This document shows, piece after piece, positions 13,069-23,754 of a DNA stretch of 57,858 nt. The stretch spans positions 35,503 through 93,360 of the forward strand of contig ML986661.1 of assembly GCA_010094045.1 (NCBI GenBank), given 5' to 3'. The stretch comes from Lojkania enalia (Eukaryota > Ascomycota > Dothideomycetes > Pleosporales). The first letter of the stretch is position 1. Each line of letters opens with the position of its first letter. The notes under the pieces are model-generated. The model did no database searches, was not told the DNA's origin, and saw only the letters and a program-made list of their open reading frames with translations. The position numbers and the translations under genes were made by a program.

Positions 13069-13452
13069 TTCTACTATTAAAGTAGTTAAACTATTAAAGT
13101 AGCAACTTTTTCTTAGTATTATAAATACTATATATAAACTATAATAAATCTATAATATAACCTTCTATTAATTTAATAAGAAGGTAGAATTAAGCTTATT
13201 TTATAGGCGTATAAATTAGGCTAATTTAAGAGCGTATAATATACTACTATAGCTTTTAATATATAATATTAACAACTCTCTACTCAACGTTATAGAAATG
13301 TATTTTACTCTTATATATAACTATATTACTAGAAGCTTATAGTAAGTAAAGAATAAATAATTGTATAATATATTTTTAACCTTAATTTATAAGAATTTAC
13401 GCTCTAGTTATATAAGGTAGTAGATATAGTAGATAAACTATTAGGTATAATG
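13069..13452 (+). mobile_element. Fragment Y: 5' end of a pogo/Fot1-like transposon
   Basis: It begins with the shared terminal inverted repeat and continues with the 5' untranslated and early coding part typical of this family (AAACTATAATAAATC...). It is cut at 13452 where element Z begins. Y contains about 250 bp (roughly 13150-13395) that Z lacks but W has, so Z is an internally deleted relative. No 3' half of Y is visible to the right of Z. Confidence 0.6.
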
Positions 13453-15077
13453 TATTCTACTATTAAAGCGGCTAAACTATCGAAACGGCTACTTTTTCTT
13501 AGTATTATAAATACTACGTACGAACTATAATAAATCTATAATATAACCTTAATTTATAAAGATTTACGCCCTAGCTATATAAGGTAGTAAATATAGTAGA
13601 TAAACTATTAGACGTATATAGTAAAATACTTATAGAAAAGAATTAGGCTAAATAACTTATAGCGTATATAAATAAGTTTAAAATAGCCTTTAATTAAGTA
13701 AAGAATTGCTAAAGAATAAAATAAGAGAATCTAAAAGTTATTAATATATAGTTTAAGCTCGTATAAGATATAATTATAAAATATAGTATATATAATAATA
13801 ATATCTACAACTTTAAAAAGATAGGCTTTTAAATAGGTATTATTAGTATTATAAAGGTTGTTATAGGTTTAGAATATTATATAAGGCCTACTCTTATATA
13901 GCTAGACAATTATAAGTAGATTATAATTATCTAAAGTATCTATACTACTATATATATAACTCTACTATTTATTATTTATAAAGTATACGTCTATATTTCT
14001 ATATAGTATAAAAGAGTAGGTATATTATATAATTAGAAAATTTCAGTCTCTAAGAACAGCTAGATAAATAATACGCTTAGTCTTAAGTAGCTAAAGTACT
14101 TTAATAAGTATATAAAGATATATTAGATAGAATTATATAAGCTACTTATTTTAGATAGTTATAAAAGCTACCTTAACTAGGAATTTAAAGATTACTACCT
14201 TATATAAAAGATTCTAATACTTTATATAACTTTTTATTTATTATATATACTTTAGCCTTTTAATATAGTTTACATCTTACTATTAAAGCTAAAATACTTA
14301 TAGTACGTATAAGATTTAGCGCGCTAATACGTCTACTATATTAATAAAAAAGGCTTCTTTCCAGCCTTTAAGAACGCGTTTTTTAATATATTTACATATA
14401 AGAACTATTAAAAGGCCTTTAAAGTAATAGAAATTATTCCTCTAAATATATAGGTTGTATTAGATCGCCTTAATATACAACTATATACCCTACTAGAACT
14501 ACTTCTATAAGAAGACTTTTAGTAGTTTAAAACTATAAGTAATATATATAAATTTAGGTTATAATTAATACTTATACGAAAGTCTTTTATATAATTATTA
14601 AAAGAGGTATAAGAAGAATTCTTACAGTTTATAAAAGGTGCTAAGTTAATACTATATTAGAATATACTTCTTTAAACTTATAACTCTAAGCTTAAAAGGT
14701 AATTAGAAGAAGTAACTAAGTATAAAATATATAAAAGAAAGTATATTTAGTATAGTAGTATAGTATTATATAGTAAGGGATCTTTATATATAGCTACTAA
14801 AATATCTATAAACTCTCAGCCTTTTAAAAAGACTCGTAGTACTAATACTTAAGAAAGGGCTCAACCAGCTTAACACTACTATAGTAACTATAGTAGGACT
14901 AGATATAACGCTTATATATACTAAAAGGATAGTAGGAAAAATTCTAAATTAGATAAAAGTATATTATATATAGAATCTTTTATTAGTATTAAGTAAATTA
15001 ACTTTTTATATATAGTATTTGTTATACTAAGAAAAAAGTAGCCGCTTTAATAGTTTAGCTGCTTCGATAGTAGAATA
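13453..15077 (+). mobile_element. Pogo/Fot1-like DNA transposon Z (about 1.63 kb), RIP-mutated
   Basis: Both ends carry the inverted repeat TATTCTACTATTAAAGCGGC, with TA at each edge as expected for Tc1/mariner-pogo elements. In between, the plus strand reads as a DDE_1-type transposase: IYNFKKIGF (13793-13830, equivalent of the first catalytic block), then a block resembling the QPGNREW region (about 13899-13990), and a C-terminal CCHC knuckle with H-Y-YSN-Y-SRT-R-YNA at 14874-14931. Relative to W it lacks about 200 bp near the 5' end. Stops occur in every segment, so it is dead. Confidence 0.8.
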
Positions 15078-15471
15078 TATTAATATTACTAAATCTTAAT
15101 ATAAATTATTATTAATTAAGCTTCTAGTTTATATATATTATTTAGTATTTTAGTCTCTTATACAATTTTAGATAAAAATACTAGTAATAGTATATAAAAC
15201 TTTATATTAAACTTTAAAATTACTATCTCTAAATTATATAGAACTAAACTAACACCTTAAAAGCTTATATCGATATTCTCCTTTATAATTAACTAGTTAT
15301 AAGTAGTATAAAAGGTTAGTAGGAACTTAAGTTTAATAATATAGTTAATATAGTTATATATTAGACTCTTAACCTAATACCTATATACTTACTTTAATAG
15401 TAAGAAGTAGCTAATATCTAATAGTTATAAAAGGTACAATAAATATAGTAGTATATAGAAGATATATAATG
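15078..15471 (-). pseudogene. C-terminal part of transposase G, separated from its N-terminal part by element W
   Basis: Minus-strand reading gives a DDE_1 transposase tail: a YLLYLL-LLDISYF block (equivalent of SHLLQPLD, the last catalytic region) followed by the usual KSLIYNYINYIIKLKFL segment. It joins logically to the minus-strand transposase that stops at 17298. The intervening 15472-17297 is an intact-ended transposon (W), so W inserted into G. G's own left terminus appears to be lost against element Z at 15077. Confidence 0.7.
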
Positions 15472-17297
15472 TATTCTACTATTAAAGCGGCTACCTTTTC
15501 TTAACGCAACGAATACTATATATAAAAAGTTAATTTACTTAATACTAATAAGAGATTCTATATATAATATACTTTTATCTAATTCAGAATTTCCCCTACT
15601 ATCCTTTTAGCACGTACAAGCGTTATATCTAGTCTTACTATAGTTACTATAGTAGCGTTAAACTGGTTGAGCTCTTTCTTAAGTATTAGTACTACAAGTC
15701 TTCTTAAAGAGCTAAGAGCCTATAGATACTTTAGCAGCTATATATAAAGATCCCTTACTATATAATACTATACTACTATACTAAATATACTTTCTTTTAT
15801 ATATTTTATACTTAGTTACTTCTTCTAATTACCTTTTAAGCTTAGAGTTATAAGTTTAAAGAAGTATATTCTAATATAGTATTAACTTAGCACCTTTTAT
15901 AAACTGTAAGAATTCTTCTTATACCTCTTTTAGTAATTATATAAAAGACTTTCGTATAAGTATTAATTATAACCTAAATTTATATATATTACTTAGAGTT
16001 TTAGACTATTAGAAGTCTTCTTATAGAAGTAGTTCTAGTAGAATATATAATTATATATTAAGATAATCTAATATAACCTATACGTTTAGAGGAATAATTC
16101 CTATTATTTTAAAAGCCTTTTAATAGTTCTTATATATAAATATATTAAAAAACGCGTTTTTAAAAGCTAGAAGAAAGCCTTCTTTATTAATATAGTAGAC
16201 ACGTTAGCATACTAAATCTTATATATACTATAAGTAATTCAGCTTTAATAGTAAGAAGTAAACTATATTAAGAAGCTAAAGTATATACAATAAATAAGAA
16301 GGTATATAAAATGTTAGAATCTTTTATATAAGATAGTAATCTTTAAATTCCTAGTTAAGGTAGCTTTTATAGCTGTCTAAAATAAGTAGCTTATATAACT
16401 CTATTTAACGTATCTTTATATACTTATTAAAATACTTTAGCTATTTAAAACTAAGTATATTATTTATCCAGCCGTTTTTAAAAACTAAAATTTTCCAATT
16501 ATATAGTATATCTACTTCTTTATATTATATAGAAATATAGACGCGTCCTTTATAAATAATAAATAGTAGGGTGGTATATATAGTAGTATAGATACTCTAG
16601 ATAACTATAATCTACTTATAATTATCTAGCTATATAAGAGTAGACTTTATATAATATTTTAAACCTATAATAACTTTTATAGTACTAATAATATCTATTT
16701 AAAAGCCTATCTTATTAGAGTTGTAGATATTATTATTATATATATTATATTTTACAATTATATCCCGTATAAACTTAAACTATATATTAATAACCTCTAG
16801 ATTCTCTTATTTTATTCTTTAATAATCCTTTATTTAATTAAAAGCTATTTTAAACTTATTTATATATACTATAAATTATTTAAACTAATTCTTTTCTATA
16901 AATATTCTACTATATACGCCTAATAGTTTATCTACTATATCTACTATCTTATATAGCTGGAGTGTAAATCCTTATAAATTAAAGTTAAGAATATATTATA
17001 TAATTGTTTATTTTTCGGTTACTATAAACTTCTAGTAATTTAGTTATATATAAGGGCGAAACGCGATTTTATAAAGTTAAGTAGAGAGTTGTTAATATTA
17101 TATATTAAAAGCTATAGTAGCGCGTTATATACTCTTAAATTAGTCTAATTTATACGCCTGTAAAGTAAGCTTAATTCTACCTTCTTATTAAATTAATAGA
17201 AGGTTATATTATAGATTTATTATAGTTTATACGTAGTATTTATAATACTAAGAAAAAGTAGCTGCTTTAATAGTTTAGCCGTTTTAATAGTAGAATA
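15472..17297 (-). mobile_element. Pogo/Fot1-like DNA transposon W (about 1.83 kb), inserted in element G
   Basis: The same family as Z but inverted. The terminal inverted repeats at both edges match (left GTATTCTACTATTAAAGCGG; right, the complement with RIP changes) and TA lies at each end. The minus strand carries the transposase remnant with the C-terminal knuckle near 15620-15690 and the DDE block near 16700-16760. It splits the G transposase between its LLI-DGH-SH block and its LQPLD block. Z and W form an inverted pair separated by only 394 bp. Confidence 0.8.
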
Positions 17298-18442
17298 TAT
17301 TATATTATTCTTCTTATAAATATTCTAGAATTTAAGTAAGGTATAGCTATTATAGCTATTAATAATTAGTAGCTAGTATATACCTACTCTATACTCTACT
17401 ATATATTAAGCTGTAGGAAATAGAGTAGGAGGAAGTATATTTTTTATTACTTGCTTAGTAAAGCGCGTTTTTAAAAGGACTATCTAAATAGAGCTAGTTC
17501 TAATTAAAACTAGTTTATAAACGCTAATATTTATAAAGTCTATTATTTTAATATCTACTCTCTAATATTATATACTTAATAAAGTATTATAGCTAGCTAA
17601 TACTAAGTTTAGTATTAGTCTATCTATTATTACTTAAGCTAATCGCCTAATTATCTAGTATATTATTACTCTTATACTAGGTAGAGAGGTAGTATTAGTT
17701 AGTAAAGATAAGAAAGGGTAGGATTATCTATCTAGCAGTATTAATTCTATAGATTACTATTATCTACTCGCAATTATCTAGCTGGATTACTTTTAGCTGG
17801 CTACGTCTCTCTAAGCCTATAATGACTAGCTAGAAGGATATTTTACCTATTAGAAAGCTAGTCTTATTAAAGTTAAATATATCCTCGTTATAGATACTAT
17901 AGGTAGCTTTTATATACGCTATAAGCTTAAACTAGGCAATTATAGTCTTAGGATTCTTATAAAGAGCTCGCTGTCGATTATAGGGTTAATTAAATCACGT
18001 TGTAAGGCTATCCGTTTGCTTAACAAAGTTCCTAGGCTACTACTGGCTAACGTGGCCAGCACCGCGCTCAGTGAGCAGCTTATTCGCCATATCTCATACA
18101 GCATCTAGAGTAGGCGCAAAGCCTCGCGAATCTAGGTCAAGTATGTACATAATAATTGCCTCCTCTTCTAGCTTAGTAAGCTTCTTTAAGTCGGGCTGGC
18201 AATCGCGTCGTATAGGCTTCCCGGCGCGTCGGCTGCGAAGCGTGCTTTTAGGGACGTTAAACGTCGCTGCAGCGCGGTTGACGCTCTAGATCTGATTCTG
18301 ATCGATAGCTGAGATATCTAGGAAGATATCTGCTTCGCTGTAAGATAATTGAATAGTAGTTGGTAGAGCCATTGTGGTTGATAGGTGACGCGTCATAGAA
18401 AGTTTATGGGTTCGCAGCTCGCTTGTATTCGCAGCTCGCTTA
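17298..18442 (-). pseudogene. Pogo/Fot1-like transposase G, N-terminal two thirds; RIP-free at its 5' end
   Basis: The minus strand from ATG at 18372 reads MALPTTIQLSYSEADIF, then a psq/CENP-B type helix-turn-helix region (AAATFNVPKSTLRSRRAGKP), ERGAGHVSQ..PRNFVK, and the DDE block IFNFNKTSF near 17860. It runs to a LLIINSYNSYT block (equivalent of LLILDGHDSHT) at 17298-17390, where W interrupts it. From 18372 to about 18000 the DNA has normal base composition and only a few stops; left of about 18000 it is heavily RIP-mutated. The right terminal repeat lies at about 18410-18442 and contains two AGCGAGCTGCGAA units 17 bp apart. Confidence 0.8.
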
Positions 18443-19503
18443 TAAACTACATTATTGATCATTCGTACCTTTTGGTTGCAGTAGCGCAGTAGTGTAGAGC
18501 CGTGCTTCTGATAAATAGTAGAGGCTTCTTCTAAGTAGACGCTTTTACTTATCTAATACGCTTATTATTTGTCCCTACCTTTACTAAAATAGCAACGTCT
18601 CGCGTAGAAATAGATTTTAGTAATAAGGTAAGCTTTAGTACTATTAATAGATTTTAGTAGAATTAGATAGGTAATAAGGAAGGTATAGATTAATTCGTTA
18701 ATTATAATTAGATTGTTAGTATATCGAAGAGTATTACGGTTTTTTTTTTTTTAAAAAAAAAAGAGAGAGAGAGAGAAAAATAAAAGAGAAAAGGACTAGT
18801 AACTAGAATAGCGCTCTCCTAAAAAATGGGGGAGGCTGTTGGATATAGCATCCAAATTCTGCTGAACGTGATGACTACGAGTGAGCTAAGTCATATTCTA
18901 AGAGAAATTTATGAGATGACGGCATCTGAAAGTGGCCAACATTGAAATTGGAAACTTGCCTATTTAGAGGCCTCCCAGTCTGAACGAGAAATGGGAGCCA
19001 AACCTAGAACCTATGCATATAGAACGTATCTAAAACCCCACCTGTAACCTGCGAACGCCAACAGTCCTAGCAAGAACCGCATAGCTATGCAATTGCCTAA
19101 AAACTCAAGTACTCAAATGACTAGGAGAAAACTCTGGCATTTAAGGCTTACCACCAAGGATCCCAGCGCTGCGTCAAATCTGACGTACGCGCACGTGGTT
19201 GCAGGCGAATTCGCCTTCATACTGCCGAACGAGCACAATCGCATCAGCTGCCAGCCACTAGGCCATTGGGCCATTAGTCCTCCCATGTAGATTTTGTACG
19301 ATAGAATGTATAACCGGAGCTTACCGTTGTCACATTCTCGAATTGAATATAAAAGCACTCTCTATCTTCCAAGCAACCCCGATCATCTTCACTCCACATA
19401 TCATCCATCTGCCCATCAACACCGCCCCAAGACTCTTCTTTAATCTATCCATACCCGCCCATCCCTTGCAAAACAAAACAGCCCATAAAGTTTCCCCCCA
19501 ACC
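18443..19503. other. Intergenic: gene island begins, no convincing gene
   Basis: Composition changes to normal here. A T14 / A10 / (GA)n low-complexity run lies at 18741-18785. Short open frames between 19087 and 19600 overlap each other on both strands, show no recognisable motif and are not supported. The last ~150 bases before 19504 are C/T/A-rich, as expected for a fungal promoter and leader. Confidence 0.6.
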
Positions 19504-20836
19504 ATGCCTGAGCTCCCTTCCTACGACGGGAAAACCATGCGCGCCGTCTTTTGGAAGGGCCATCCTTACTCCGTCTCCGTCCAATCTGTCCCGCAACCCA
19601 CCATCCTACATGAAGAAGACGCCATTGTCATTATCACGGCCTCCGCCATCTGCGGCTCGGATCTCCACATTTACCGGGGTCTGCTAGGCAGCGAACAGCC
19701 TCCGTGGTCGCTCGGCCACGAGGCGATCGGCGTCGTGACTGCAGTTGGGGAGGCGACGGAGAATGTCAAAGTGGGCGATAGGGTGCTGGTCCCCGATATC
19801 CCGGATGATGGTTATATAAATATGGGCGTGCCGGCGTTTGAGGACTCGAGGTTGTTTGGGGTGGGGAGGGACTTCGGCGGGCTAGGGGGTTTGCAGGGTG
19901 AGTACACTTATGAACTTCTCATTTTCTGTGTTTTCCCTTTTCACAGATCTATCTCCTTGCTATTTTCTTTCTCTATTTCTTTAACACGTTTAATTTTTTT
20001 TTTTTTTTTTTTTTTCCTCAATTCTGTTTTGCGTTTGAATCGATATGAGGTTTAAGATGTAGAACTAAGCATATCTAGCCCAGTACGCACGCGTGCCCTT
20101 TGCAGATAACACTCTCCTCAAGCTCCCATACTACGAAGACAAGGACAAAGACCTCGACTACCTCTTCATCGGCGACATCTGGTCCACCGGCTGGATCTGC
20201 CTCGACCAATCGGGATTCCAGCCCGGCGAAACCGTCGCGGTTTTCGGCGCCGGCCCCGTAGGCCTCCTCTGCGCATATTCCGCCCTCCTACGCGGCGCCA
20301 GCAAAGTCTACATTGTCGACTACGTCCAGCAGCGTCTGGACAAGGCCCGTGAAATCGGTGCGATCCCGATTAATTTTGCGAAAGGCAATGCCGCGACCCA
20401 AATCATGCAGCTGGAGCCCCAGGGCGTCGCCCGCAGCTGCGATTGCTGTGGCTACGAGTGCGTTAACGAGGAACTGCAGCCGCAGCAAAACGCCATCATC
20501 AACGACATGGTGCGCGTCACAGCCCTCAACGGCGGGATCGGCGTCGTCGGCGTATATTCCGGGCAGGCGCCGGCTCCGGGGCGGCCGCTGGCTGGCACCA
20601 TCCCGCCAACTCTCGAGTTCCCCATAGCGGAGGCGTGGCTCAAGAATTTAAGCATTGGAATGGGACTCGCCAATCCGAAGCCGCTAGCGCCGAGGTTGAT
20701 GGCATTAGTGGAGACGGGGAGGGCGAAGCCGCGGTTTGTAGTGTCCAAGGTCATTGGGATCGAGGAGGCGGAGGAGGCATATAGGGCATTTGAGAGGAAG
20801 GAGGAGATCAAGGTGGTGATTCGATTTGCAGAGTAG
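19504..20836 (+). CDS. Zinc-type alcohol dehydrogenase, glutathione-independent formaldehyde dehydrogenase-like (MDR), 383 aa, 2 exons
   Basis: Exons 19504-19897 and 20079-20836 join in frame (..GGLQ-AQYARVPFADN..) across a 181-nt intron with GTGAGT donor, an ACTAAGC branch site and a CTAG acceptor. A T21 tract lies inside the intron. The N-terminal half is the GroES-like ADH_N domain: Cys50-Gly-Ser-Asp-Leu-His and Gly-His72-Glu73 are the catalytic zinc ligands. The NAD-binding Rossmann motif GAGPVG follows in exon 2. It would oxidise an alcohol or aldehyde with NAD(P), in the cytosol; the substrate cannot be told. Unlike classical ADH, the four-Cys structural zinc loop is absent (no Cys between residues 95 and 131). 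Length and the LQAQYARVPFAD segment resemble formaldehyde dehydrogenase-like MDR enzymes. Confidence 0.9.
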
Positions 20837-22802
20837 AGAGCAGGAGTATTGTTGAAGGGTATGTGAGAACCAACTAGTACAAACTGGAGAATCGAAGCGT
20901 TTGGGCGTTTAATGGGAATCATTGATGTCGATCTCGTCAACGGGCTTGCCCTGTACTTGGTCGCATTATGTTCCTTTCCGACTTCATAATCCAATTCATC
21001 ATTTGAAATTTGATATATTTGCACATTCCAAGTCTAAATAACCACGCAAATATAAAGTGAAGTATGTATGATCCGGGAACGGGCTTACTTGAACAACCAT
21101 TTTAATTAATCAGAGCTTTGACCAAAGAAACTATGACTCCTCAATATTACATCCTCGCTGTGATATATATCAGTTGAATTGTATATCTCTAGACGTATGT
21201 GTGATACGTACCTGGTTGATATATAAAGTATGCCCGGTACGAGAAACGGACCGGTACCTGTTTTTTTTCTCCAAAGCTCCCCAATGTGCCAACTAGTTAG
21301 TGCTCATCTGAAACCTAACGGAAAGGTCGACTCCGATAGCTCAATCAACGCATTATTCATCACTGGTAAGTCTGCTTAGGTCCTTCGAGTCCTAACAGCT
21401 TTCGGAATATAAGGGGACTTGTATCTAGTGACCAAGGCCTTAGTTGATAAATGTCAGAGCTGGCTGGCTCTGATGAGGGTTGGAAAAACTGCGTCTATTG
21501 ACTAGAAATGCGAGACATGCTACATATATATCCCTGGACCTGCCAAGGGGCTAACTATGAATAGCTTAGCCGTAACAATAAATAGCTACGGTGGGAGTGA
21601 ATCAGAGGAGCTTGTAAAGAATCAGTTATCGACACAAATGGCCGTCGAAGTGTAAATGCTAGTAGGTGTAGAAGCATAGTAATGCTCGATAGATGCTACC
21701 GATCAATGCACTACGTAGCAGAAATTAGGCTTGCATACCAGGATAAAGCCCTTAAACACTGAACACGTTCACAATTGCTTGCACTTTACACCTCGAGGTG
21801 GTAAGTTATATTGAATTGAGATATGTGGGACCTATATGAAGAAACAAGAGTGTTGCAATCTGTTAAAGATCGGAGATGTTACTCATTTCAATGGATATTA
21901 TTTTGATGAATTCAAGAGTGGAAAATATTGAAGAGTAAATGATGCGAGTCGAAACTAGTCTGGATGTCTCACCAAGTTATTGCCCTTGAAATACACCATA
22001 CCACTCCAAATCTAGGTCATCCTCGCTGAGATATTAACCAAAGAACGGTCTCATAAAGGCAACCCTGGGAAAATTATGGTTGGAATGAATAGGAGACTAA
22101 TGCCAGTCATTATAATAGATATCTGAAAACCCATTGGAGAGAATAGAAAGGATAAGAATATAGAATCTAGGTCTGAGTCCGTGTCTGGTTGAGATGAATC
22201 AGATGAATCGTACTTCTTCCCATCCCTAGGAGACACGATTAATACTCATTGGGATCATAATCATCATTAATCTCGTACATGTATTCTCGATGACGATCCG
22301 CTATCCATGCGTAATCATCCTGCCCCAAATGCTAGAGCTAAGGATAAGGTATTTATCATTTCTCAGCAAACGTACATCTTCTAGCCACTTGACCAAGAAC
22401 TATCATCAATCCCTTGAACGACGCGAAAATGAAGTATTTAGGTCAAAGGGGTGTCCGTAGCCGATACCCAAATGCTGATAGCACACTTTCAAAATTGGAC
22501 CCTCCTATTGTATTTCTTGATAGACAGGCTTGAGAATATCAAGTACTTCCTGAAGGATATTTAGTCTAATTATGTGCGACCAAAGGAGAATGTTCAGGCG
22601 AACGCCTTTTAGGTTGGGAATTTACAATAGATATTCGGACTTCTCTTTAATCTTAGCTTGTTTCGTTAATGGAGCCGCTGGGCCGTGGTGTGCTGCATAT
22701 TAATCAACCTTACCTTCAATACTCAACTTCCGAGCGACCGTAGCAGCTTCGAATTTGAGCCCGAAATTATTTTTAAATAGAAGAGTGTTTATTCTACCTG
22801 AC
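20837..22802. other. Long gene-poor stretch inside the island
   Basis: Nearly 2 kb with normal composition but no substantial open frame on either strand. Apart from the small two-exon candidate at 21284-21505, nothing here is supportable. A minus-strand 61-codon frame at 22051-22236 has no motif. The stretch could hold old, fully decayed genes or a non-coding transcript. Confidence 0.5.
21284..21505 (+). CDS. Possible small two-exon gene, 57 aa
   Basis: Weak candidate. An ATG at 21284 opens a frame that meets a perfect GTAAGT donor at 21366. A 48-nt intron follows, with CTAAC branch site near 21392 and AAG acceptor at 21413. The second exon (21414-21505) stays in frame to TAG, reading ..FIT-GDLYLVTKALVDKC.. 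No signal peptide, domain or homologue is recognised. The coincidence of donor, branch point, acceptor and frame is the only support, and such arrangements arise by chance in 2 kb of sequence. Confidence 0.2.
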
Positions 22803-23245
22803 ATGCTAGATTATAAAGAAAGAGCGTTTCCTGCGTAATTCCCCCACTAGCTCAGTGGCAATATTAATGCTAGTGTAAGCTGGGTCGAGGAAATACATCA
22901 GTTGGTAATAGGTGGTTCCGAAGCCGTCCGGTAGAGCGTTCCGATAGGCCTCTAGGTTCGTTCCGTAAATGTAAGCTCGAAGAATGGTTATATATTTGGC
23001 TGTGAATTATACCGTTGAGTTTCCGGGGAAGGCGCGAACGCATCTTACTAGCGAACTGGCGTGTCCAAGCATGCGAGTGTTGAGAACTCTTACGAGAAAG
23101 CTGCAACATCCTTTATCAACAATGAATGCATGGGGTAGGCCAAAAGGTGCAACTTATTTTCCTTGCGGCCTTAGCTGGCAGACTGTCTTCCTTTTCTTGC
23201 ATCGACGAAACTGCTCTCTAAATATACTCCTCCTGTTTGGTCACT
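22803..23245 (-). pseudogene. Decayed protein-coding remnant of unknown family
   Basis: On the minus strand one frame stays open for about 145 codons apart from two TAA stops (near 23149 and 23008), each of which would be Gln if CAA had become TAA, the change RIP makes. The conceptual product looks protein-like: a basic start (EQFRRCKKRKTVCQLRPQGK), then GLPHAFIVDKGCCSFLVRVL, and a C-terminus with DGFGTTYYQLMYFLDPAY ending at TAG. No family recognised. It may be the last exon of a lost gene; the upstream part cannot be followed beyond about 23245, where a TGA intervenes. Confidence 0.3.
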
Positions 23246-23754
23246 TTAAAAAGGCAAAATATCTGTTGAGCCAAAGTTTGACCTACCATCTATTGAGGCC
23301 GAGTTCTTCACGTTTGAGGCCGCAGATTGTCAGTTGTGAAGAGCTGGAGGTTTAGAGGCTCTAAAACCCACTCACTGAGCCGTTTGTGGGGGACTTCAAC
23401 CTCATCAAGGCTGGGTGTCCTCTTGCACTTCGTACGCTTCATACACTTTATTATGAGCGGCTCACTAGATTGGATATGGGAGGGAGGAAGGTTCGACACG
23501 CGGCAGGTTGGACGAGTGATCAATGCACAGACATGGCGGCTATTCCGGTCACTAGAGTTCTCCGTTTAGACCGATCTCAACATTCGCTGGGGATGCTTCA
23601 TCATTAAACAACCTCATATTGTAGCCGTGGATAAATATTTAGAAAAGATTGTCGTTGCAGTGCAGCATCGGCGGGGTACCGTCACGTGTCATGAATGGTC
23701 AACCTGGATCGCATCTCAACTCTATATTTTATTCCCAATTCACACTACTGTGCC
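23246..23754. other. Intergenic, no supportable gene
   Basis: Several overlapping frames of 60-80 codons occur on both strands, none with a motif, start context or splice structure that I can defend. The right edge is the 3' end of the deaminase-fold gene. Confidence 0.5.

Noticed and set aside
18071..18289. 72-codon plus-strand frame
   Set aside because: It lies opposite the well-supported transposase G frame on the minus strand and has no motif.
19230..19300. tRNA-like A box (TGGCCTAGTGG) on the minus strand, followed by a hairpin resembling the 5' stem of U6 snRNA
   Set aside because: No matching B box (GGTTCGA), no closing acceptor or anticodon stem, and no ACAGAGA element; most likely chance.
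22051..22236. 61-codon minus-strand frame with a hydrophobic C-terminus
   Set aside because: Too short, no conserved features, and surrounded by stops without splice signals.
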